From NCBI RefSeq assembly GCF_028476545.1, contig NW_026732030.1, positions 248,001 to 312,000 on the forward strand: a stretch of DNA of 64,000 nt, written 5' to 3'. Shown here piece by piece: positions 24,201 to 34,171 of the stretch. The translations under genes were made by a program, and so were the position numbers. Source of the DNA: Physella acuta (taxonomy: Eukaryota; Mollusca; Gastropoda; Physidae). Position 1 is the first letter of the stretch. Each line of letters opens with the position of its first letter. The notes under the pieces were generated by a model. The model searched no databases, was not told the DNA's origin, and saw nothing but the letters and a program-made list of their open reading frames with translations.

Positions 24201-25690
24201 GTGTTTTATTTTTATATCAAATTGTACCTGTTGTACATAACAAACAACAGAGTGAAAGCTTAGGTAACTTTTTTACCTTTTAATTTTATGTATTATTGAT
24301 ATTAAGAAAGATTTCCTAATTAAAATTGATAGCTGGCTCTGAAATTATCCAGTAAATCAATTGCTTGCAAATATTAAAATAACACCATTTATTTGATACA
24401 TACTAGACTACTGTTTATAAAAAAAGTTTATGTTTTTCCTATTAACATTTGTGATCATAAAAACCATTTTGTGATTGGCTTTGTTAATGTGACTAATCAA
24501 CCAATTTGAAACCTAAGTTTCAAGCGTTGGTAAATTTTATTTTATCCACATTTACATATTTCAGTGGTAATTTTATTATGTACTGAGTTACAATTTTTAT
24601 TCATACATTTAAAGTGCATTGTAAAAAAAATCCTGTAATGTTTTTAACTCTTATTTTAGGTAGAAGAGTATCTAATAATAATTAGTATTATTTATTTTCA
24701 ATTTTAATGCATAATATTCTTTTTTTATTTTATGATTAATTTTTCCAAAATAAATGTAGACCCTGAATCTTTACTAAAGATGATTCATTTTTAAAAATGT
24801 GTATTACATATTGTTTAACTCATGATTTGTTTATTATGTTCATTCTACAATGGATTTCATGAATTTGTTTCATTATTTACTTTGTTCTATTTGCCTGTCT
24901 TGCCATCCATAAGCATTAAATAATTTTTGTTTCCTTATTTATTTGAATCTGTTGAAGTTTGCTTTTGATATTTTATTTTTCTCTCTGTGAAAGTGTCAGT
25001 AATCCTCAGCCTAAGATGTCATTTTTTTGTATGTTAGAACATTCCAATTAAACAAGTCAAATGTTATGTTTTGTAAGAAATGTTGCTGTGTTATTCTTTT
25101 TAATACATCACAATCATCTTTATTTCACGATACATATCAAGATTTGCACATGTGTATTTTTCGAACCTACTTTATTCAAATATCGAAGTTTTACACCCAG
25201 AGTTTCTGCACATTCAACCCATCTCCCCGTACATACGAGGCCTTATGACAATATATAAAAAATATATAGGCCTACACAAAATACATGCTAGAACCAGTGT
25301 CCGCCCACTCCTCCCACCCACACACCCCCATCATGCCATCAATCTCCACCTTTCTCTCCCCCCCCCCTTTATCTCCCCCAACCCCCGGGAGAAATATATC
25401 TATAAGCAACTTGTTTATAATGATCTAGATCTACTACACTATTTCTGTTTGTCCGTCAGTTAAACTACAAGCAACCCAACACAGGAAGTTGACCCGGGGT
25501 AGGATGTAATCGTTTGTCATTACGTCATTCCTGAACTTGGCAACTGCGCTGTGTCCGCGTGGACTATCCAGAACATTCTATCTCGAGTGGATGACGTCGT
25601 CCCCATCACGTGTGTTCGTGCGTGAGTGCAAAGGGTCACAGGAACAGCGACTTGTTCTTTTAACTTAGGTCTGTTCTTGACACGTTTAGC
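24201..25690. other. AT-rich intergenic DNA
   Basis: No gene recognised. A C-rich patch (25300-25390) contains short ORFs of no known family. GC content rises after about 25480 towards the next gene. Confidence 0.5.
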
Positions 25691-26145
25691 TGTCTGGTCT
25701 ACCTAGACTGGGCTGTCTTGTCTACTTTACCTGTCTGGACTGTCTACGTTACCTGTCTGGGCTGTCTTGTCTACTTTACCTGTCTGGGCTGTCTTGTCTA
25801 CTTTACCTGTCTGGGCTGTCTTGTCTACTTTACCTGTCTGGACTGTCTACGTTACCTGTCTGGGCTGTCTTGTCTACTTTACCTGTCTGGGCTGTCTTGT
25901 CTACCTGTCTGGGCTGTCTTGTCTACTTTACCTGTCTGGGCTGTCTTGTCTACTTTACCTGTCTGGGCTGTCTTGTCTACCTGTCTGGGTTGTCTTGTCT
26001 ACTTTACCTGTCTGGGCTGTCTTGTCTACTTTACCTGTCTGGGCTGTCTTGTCTACTTTACCTGTCTGGGCTGTCTAGTCTACGTTACCTGTCTGGACTG
26101 TCTTGTATACTCTACCTGTCTGGGGTGTCTTGTCTACTTTTGTTT
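25690..26145. repeat. Minisatellite upstream of the NSD-like gene, 27 bp unit with 18 bp variants
   Basis: About 16 copies of ACCTGTCTGGGCTGTCTTGT followed by CTACTTT. Some copies lack ACTTTACCT and are 18 bp, so frames stay in step and the ORFs read CLGCLVYFT repeatedly. The array ends about 580 bases before the start codon at 26728. Confidence 0.95.
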
Positions 26146-26727
26146 AACCGTCACGAAGCGCCCTGTCTAAAACATATCTTAGGGTCCCTAACTCAAGGGT
26201 ATGCAAGGACTATAACTTATGTCCGAGATATTTAAATATGGAAGTTGTCCGGTGTATCTAACTATGGTAGGCCTAGGCTAGTTGTTAGCGTAACAGTCCC
26301 ACAGCCTCCATAGCTGACCACCCGTCGTTGGACTGTGCTAGTAGGCCTGTACGTGTGTCATCAACTGAAACAAAGGGTCAAAAGTTCGCGAGCACCGAGG
26401 TAAATGTGTAAGTATGAAAGGGTAGGGGTTGGCGGGGTCGTTCTTCAATTTAAAAATAGCAAACCTACAGGAGTCGGGGATAGTTCAATTGTACTCGACT
26501 GGACATCGGGGTAACACTGAGGTAGAATCTATAGTAGAATCTCCATTTACTCCTGGAAATTTCTCTATTTCTTCTGTCCGTTTACCTGAGCATTACACAG
26601 TCTAATACAATCTTAATTAAATAATCTAAGTATTTAAAACCCGTGTGCTGTGCCTTTCATTGACGGATAACAAATCGATGCTAATCTTTGGCTAATTATC
26701 AAGTCTGGTGTCAGTCTTTGGGCCGCC
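26146..26727 (+). promoter_or_regulatory. Probable promoter and 5' leader region of the NSD-like gene
   Basis: More GC-balanced sequence than the upstream DNA, directly ahead of an ATG in an ideal context (GCCGCCATGA at 26722-26731). No TATA box or defined initiator could be assigned. The call rests on position only. Confidence 0.35.
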
Positions 26728-29700
26728 ATGAAAAGATGTGCAGAAGAAACGCCCACCAACCCAGGGCCGTCGAGTAAGAAGATAGTTCCCATACGACGCA
26801 AGGAACTCCCGAGCAAGGAACAGCTCAAGAAAGTGCTGGCCACGGCGGGCAGCAGCTCTAGACCTAGTGAGGTGAGGCGGGCAAGGTGGCAGGAGGGGGA
26901 CCTGCTGTGGGCCAAGATCAGGGGCTACCCCTTCTGGCCCTCCATGGTGTCCAGGGACCCGTTCAGTAATCTCTTCACCAAATCTCTGGGTGAGTACATC
27001 TTGCTAATCTCTTCACCAAATCTTTGGGTGAGTACAGCTTGCTAATCTCTTCACCAAATCTTTGGGTGAGTACAGCTTGCTAATCTCTTCACCAAATCTT
27101 TGGGTGAGTACAGCTTGCTAATCTCTTCACCAAATCTTTGGGTGAGTACATCTTGCTAATCTCTTCACCAAATCTTTGGGTGAGTACATCTTGCTAATCT
27201 CTTCACCAAATCTTTGGGTGAGTACAGCTTGCTAATCTCTTCACCAAGTCTTTGGGTGAGTACATCTTGCTAATCTCTTCACCAAATCTTTGGGTGAGTA
27301 CAGCTTGTTAATCTCTTCACCAAATCTTTGGGTGAGTACATCTTGCTAATCTCTTCACCAAATCTTTGGGTGAGTACAGCTTGCTAATCTCTTCACCAAA
27401 TCTTTGGGTGAGTACAGCTTGCTAATCTCTTCACCAAATCTTTGGGTGAGTACAGCTTGCTAATCTCTTCACCAAATCTTTGGGTGAGTACAGCTTGCTA
27501 ATCTCTTCACCAAATCTTTGGGTGAGTACATCTTGCTAATCTCTTCACCAAATCTTTGGGTGAGTACATCTTGCTAATCTCTTCACCAAATCTTTGGGTG
27601 AGTACAGCTTGCTAATCTCTTCACCAAGTCTTTGGGTGAGTACATCTTGCTAATCTCTTCACCAAATCTTTGGGTGAGTACAGCTTGCTAATCTCTTCAC
27701 CAAATCTTTGGGTGAGTACAGCTTGCTAATCTCTTCACCAAATCTTTGGGTGAGTACAGCTTGCTAATCTCTTCACCAAATCTTTGGGTGAGTACAGCTT
27801 GCTAATCTCTTCACCAAATCTTTGGGTGAGTACATCTTGCTAATCTCTTCACCAAATCTTTGGGTGAGTACATCATGCTAATCTCTTCACCAAATCTTTG
27901 GGTGAGTACAGCTTGTTAATCTCTTCACCAAATCTTTGGGTGAGTACATCTTGCTAATCTCTTCACCAAATCTTTGGGTGAGTACATCTTGCTAATCTCT
28001 TCACCAAATCTTTGGGTGAGTACAGCTTGTTAATCTCTTCACTGTGAGTACAGCTAGCTAATAGAATGTGTTGTTATACTTGGCTCATGGTGGGGTTGTG
28101 TAGACCTAGTTGCTGGTTTAGTTATGTATGCACCAAATATGTAGGTGAGTAGGATTACAGTAGATCATTAAAAATATAAGTGGCTGATGGTAGCGTGGAG
28201 GGGATGGATAAGGTAGTCCTAGTTGCTATGTACCTGGAGAACAAGTCAACAATCTGTTTACTAAATCCATAGATGAGTAGTGTAGGTCTACATCATAAAG
28301 TATAGCTTGCTGTGGAGGGGAGGGGATATGGATACAGAATGATAATGAAAGAGGCAGAGATAATTATGTTGGGCTAGTGCAGGACATGAGGATAACCCCC
28401 CCCCCCCCACAAGACAGGCCACTCATCTGCCTCTTTATAAACACACCACTGAAAACTGAAACCCACCCCAACAGAAACAAATCCTGCTATGGTGATAATT
28501 CCTCCAACACTCCCACTAATGAGCTTATGAATGTTCTTATCATTCCTCAGAGATAAGTGCAGATTCTTACATTAATGCCCTGCAATACATTCTTAATGTA
28601 AAGTAATGAATATATTATTTATAACCTGAAACTGTTGTATTTGTTAAACAAACAGAGAGCAGAAACAGACCTCTATTTAACCAGTAAGATTTCATTGAAA
28701 AAATAACTTATTCATCAAATCACACCGCCAGCCATGTGTTACATGCAACATGTATGTAATGACTCTCACAGCAAATTTTAATTAGGTTTTATCTCTCCTC
28801 AAATTCACTCATACATACTTAGCACACACACACACGCTGTCTTCCCCTGGGGGTCATTACCACACCCCAGCTGTATTCAGCTATTCAACTAAAAATAAAT
28901 CTATTTTTCTACAATATTTTTCAAGTTTTTACTTGTGAGATATTCCCACCCCACCCTCTTCCCCTTTAAACGACAAATCTGTAAGGGATTATGATTTGTT
29001 CTTTCTAATTTTTAAAAGGGAAAAAATAATACGAATTATCTTGTTATGTTTTGTTTTTCAATTCTGGAAAGGAAAGAATATTAGAAAATATATGTTCAGT
29101 TGTGTTTTTATTTTTATTTTAGGAAACTAGAAAACCATAAGAAAATTTCATGTTACATTTTGTTTTTTTATTCCAGGCTAGGAAAAAACCATGAGAAAAT
29201 ATCATGTTACATTTTGTTTTTTTATTTCAGGCAAGGAAAAAACCATAAGAAAATATCATGTTCAGTTCTTTGGTGTTCGTACTGAACGCAGCTGGGTGAC
29301 TGAAGCTTCTGTCATGGAATTTGAAGGGAGAGAAAAGTTCCTGGAGATTGTCAGGTTTGGTCTGGAATCTCCTACAAAAAACTGCAGGAAAGTCAGTGAC
29401 TTTAAGGTGAATGAGATGTGGCTCCACTCCTGGACAATAGCAGTCATTCAGGCAGAAAGTGCTGCAAAGCTGGAGATTGAAGAAAGAAAGGAGAGATACT
29501 TGTTCCAGTATGTGATGATGACTGGCAATGGCCAGCGTCCAGTCAGTCAGTTACTGGAGACCATCTGGAAAAGGGCATCCAACAACTCTAAAGGTTCAGG
29601 AAGTGATGATGAGGATGATATTTACAGTGAACTATACCAAGAGCGAAGACAAACACAGTGGTATGATTCCGATGACCTCATCAGTTCTGATGATAGTGCA

Positions 29701-32700
29701 GATGAAAAAAAGCCCCCACGTCGTGCACCTGTTAAGATCAAAGTCAGAGAGGGCACATTTGATGTATTTTTAGCCAAGCATGAGCGCTTTATCCGCTTGA
29801 AACACCCTGACTGGCCCAGGGAAGACATCATTGAGTATCTCAGTCAGCAGTGGGCTATCATGAAACCACACTATAGAAGGAGGTACACAACCAGGCTTAA
29901 GAAGCCCATTTACATTGAAAGCAGGCATCAGAAAAAACAGGTTAGTCTTTTATTTGGGTCTGTTCAGAGGCTCGCTATGGCCAGACTCCCTCTAGTCAGA
30001 GACTCCCTCTAGTCAGAGACTCCCTCTAGACAGAGACCCTCTATACAGAGACTCCCTCTAGTCAGAGACTCCCTCTAGTCAGAGACTCCCTCTAGTCAGA
30101 GATTCCCTCTAGTCAGAGATTCCCTCTAGTCAGATTCCCTCTAGTCGGAGACTCATTTTCGTCAGATACTCGCTATAGTCATTGATCCTCAGTCAAAACA
30201 GTTTCATTTTAGTTAGTGCTGCAAATATATTTTATTTGCTATATCCATTATTTGTATGTTTCAAAACAAAAATTGTGTAGATACTTTTTTGTTGGCATTT
30301 GTAATGACAATTATTCACTAGGGTTGTTTAGTTAAGAGACTTTAACAAAATCTGAATTCACATGGTATTTAATAAATATTGGTCATTGTTTGATTGAACA
30401 AAGTTAAATTCTAAATGTAACAAAAGTTAAATTCTGAAATTACATATTCAGAAATAACAAAAAAAAAACTATTAAAATAATGAATGTTGCATGGTTGTAT
30501 TTCTGTTGAAACATCAAGTTTAGTAAAAGTTACAGCCTAGTTACCTTTAGCTACTGGTGCAGTGGTCTAACATTTCAATTTCTACCTTAAGGAAATGGAC
30601 ACCAGAGCCACGTATGATGTGGACGTGACCAGCCTTGACCTTCAGATCCAGAAGATGCCAACAGCTCTGTCCACTGAGACGGGAGGAGGAAGTGTTTGTC
30701 TGGTGTGTGGACAAGGAGGGGGGGTGCTGCTGAAGTGTCCAGGGCCCAGGGGGAAGAAAGTGAGGTCTTGTGGCCAGCAGTTTCATGTCCAGTGTTTAAA
30801 TAAGGACCAGGAGGATGTTGGCAGGTGTCCTAATTGTCAGTCAGGTGGGTTCTGTCTGACAGTTTTCTGCTGTCTGTTATGTAAAGGCTGTCTGTCACAT
30901 TAGTGCTGTCTGTCAGGTTAGTTGTGTGTGTGATGCTAGTGTTGTCTGTCTGTCTGTCAGGCTGTCTGTCAAGTTAGTCCTATCTATCAAGTTGATGTTG
31001 TGTGTGATGCTAGTGTTGTCTGTCAGGCTGTCTGTCAAGTTAGTGCTATCTATCAAGTTGATGTTGCGTGTGATGATCACGCCACATGTTTTGTTATGCT
31101 GTCTGTCAGGGAAGCACATGTTATGTTGAGGATGTCTTTCAGTCAAGTGTTGGCTGATGGTAGAACCAACATTTAAATTATAGATTTAAAATAAGGATTT
31201 AAAATTAAGATTTAAAATAAGGATTTAAAATAAGGATTCAAAATAAGAATTTATGAAGATTGCCCAATTTTAAATAATTCAATAAGTCACCTTAAACAAT
31301 CCGTAATGAAATAATGAGAGTAAGATATAACAAGTGTGCTGCCATGTTCCCATTGGCAGATCATGTTTGTTCCTCCTGCCAAAAGCTGGACAAGGCCACC
31401 AGGAAGTGTTCCCAGTGCCCCAAGTTCTACCACGAGGGCTGTGTGTCTAACAGGCTGGCTGTGTGGAAGGAGAAGACCTTCACCTGCCCCCTACATGTGT
31501 GTTCAACCTGTGTCAGCACAAGGTCAAGGTCATGCTCGGGTTGGTCACACACTTTCTTTACAATTAAAGCAGGAATTAAAGTTTAGAGATCTAATAGTTT
31601 TTTTATGTGGTTGTTAAGTCTAAGATGGGATGGAGTGGCCTAGCGGTAGAGAGTTGGACTGCTAACCCGAAAGGGAACTTTACTTTACAAGTCTAAGAGT
31701 TGATGTTTTTATCTGGTGTAGACCCACTGTACAGCTGTGTCAGGTGCCCCACTGCCTACCATGGCAGCAACCTCTGTCTGCCTGCTGGCTCCCATATCCT
31801 GGACAACAATCTGCTCATCTGCCCCGGCCACTTGAAGGCTGTCAAAACAAACTCCCAGCACGCCAGGGTCAACATGAAGCAGTGTGTGGAGTGTGGGAAA
31901 GGTCAGTTGACAGTACAACATCCATCAGTTGACAATACAACATCCATCAGTTGACAGCACAACATCATTATGTTGCTTGTACAACATCCATCCATTAACA
32001 GTACAACACCCATCCATTGATGTACAACATCCATAAGTTGACAGTACAACATCCATCCATTGAGAGTACAACATCCATCCATTAATGTACAACATCCATC
32101 AATTGACACAACATCCACCCATTGACAGTACAACATCCATCCATTGATGTACAACATCCATCCATTGATGTACAACATCCATCCATTGACACAACATCCA
32201 CCCATTGACAGTACAACATCCATCCATTGATGTACAACATCCACTCATTGACATTACAACATCCATCCGAGCCGGCGTTAGGGGGTGGCAAACGGGGCGG
32301 TCGCCCTAGGCCCCGTGCTTGAAGGGGCCCCGCGCTTCAGCACTGTCATTGTTATCTGAATTACTTCGTAAACTTAAAAAAATTGTATCTGAATTCAATT
32401 GGGAAAAACTAAATGGTCGAATGCCGATGTTGTTGATTGTTATAACTTAGGCCACAGTTGATGTTATTGAGTTATCACCCACCTGAACTGGGAAAGGCAG
32501 TAATTCGATACAAAAACAGTGTCACACCTCCCCTTTGTGTAGGGTACGGTCGCCTCACATTTGACCTGAGCTGACTGGAGATGGCGGTCTAGAATGAGCC
32601 CCCGACCTGACATAGGATGTAAATTTGGGAAACGTAAAGAGATGCCCTATTGTATGCGGACCGATGAAGACGTCCTTTTAGTGAGCAGACGGGATGTCTG

Positions 32701-34085
32701 TAGTAGACAGTCAGTGACCTGATGAACTCTAGTCCTGACTTTCTTGTTGTAGATGTTGTATATGTAGGCCTACTTGTCTTGGTATAACAAAATTAAAAAT
32801 CAGTTGCGTGCAGAGGGGTGGGAGGAGGGTTACAAGGGGGGGGGGAGGCCCTTAGGATCTATATCTGGGGTCATTAAACAGAGTGATTTATTATTATTTT
32901 TTGGAAGAAAGTTAAAACTGTTGTTATGTTGTGTCATCTTAAGGATTCATCCATTCCAAGACAGAATGATTAATTTACCGAATTCATCCAAATTGTTTTA
33001 TTCAATCGTCTTCCAGTGGTGCTGACATGATATAGTCAGCGATCAGCGAATTGTCCTCGTCGCACAACTTTGATTGAGGCAATGGAGGGTTGTGATTTAG
33101 TAGTCATTGATATTCCCCCAATAAACGCAGACTTTCAATTTATATCTGATACTTTGGTGAACTTAACGGCATTTGTAGAGTGATTAAGCACATTTGTTAA
33201 TTGTAGGGAAATCCTTTACAATAGTTAAGACAATAATGAGTTTGGTTTTAAAATATTGTATTGATTCTAAACAAATTTTGAAGTCTACACTGTTTTGATA
33301 CATCAGGCCGAGTTCGCTGTATTGTAAACTTGTCCTGATATCTCACACGTCTAAAGTACTTACATTCACGGCAGCCCGAGCATGCTGTCGCGAAACTCAT
33401 TAATAAGGTGTAGCAGGCTGTCACTTCCTAATTATAGACACGAACTTTCTCTTGTGAGATCGCTATCATGACCGGTAATGTAATACCCAGTAATATGTGG
33501 CCGTTCTATAAACACAAACCTTGTTTTGAATGACTCCAGTCAGAGATCCATTAACGGGGTACTTGAACTTGGTCAGTAGCGTAGCGAGGGGGGACGGGAC
33601 ATATGTCCCCGGGCGCCGACCTTAGGGGGCGCCAAAATGGGTTGGAAAAATAAATTGAAAGGTTGAAGGGGGTGCAAATTGAAAGTTTGAAGGGGGGTGC
33701 AAATCGAAATCTTGAGGGGGGAGGTGCAAATCCAAAGTTTGAGGGGGGGGTGCAAATCGAAAAGTTTGTCCCCGGGTGCCGGGAAGGGTCGCTACGCCTC
33801 TGAACTTGGTGACCCTTTTTTTAAAGATATGGCATCCCGTAGCCGTAGATTTAAATGCACATTTATCTTTTACCTCCCCCCACCAACTGTACCCACCACA
33901 AAGCTCTACCCCACTGAGCGTCCGAGATTAAATTTGAGAATAATTTCATTTGGATATCCATAAACCTAGAACATTGGGTTAAAACATGGGAGAGATAAAC
34001 ATCTGTTATTAAAGTGGAAAGTTTGGCATTAGCTTATAAACTCCAAAACATTTATGTGTAATTATGTGTGCATGCACATTATACA

Positions 34086-34171
<86 letters not shown>

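Noticed and set aside
25718-26235. ORFs with CLGCLVYFT repeats
   Set aside because: Translation of a 27 bp minisatellite, equally open in three frames.
31628-31690. A functional tRNA gene
   Set aside because: The A-box is good but there is no B-box or acceptor stem pairing; it is a SINE fragment.
32774-33025. ORF inside the 2 kb hAT element as a transposase remnant
   Set aside because: The 83-codon translation shows no BED finger or hAT dimerisation motif.
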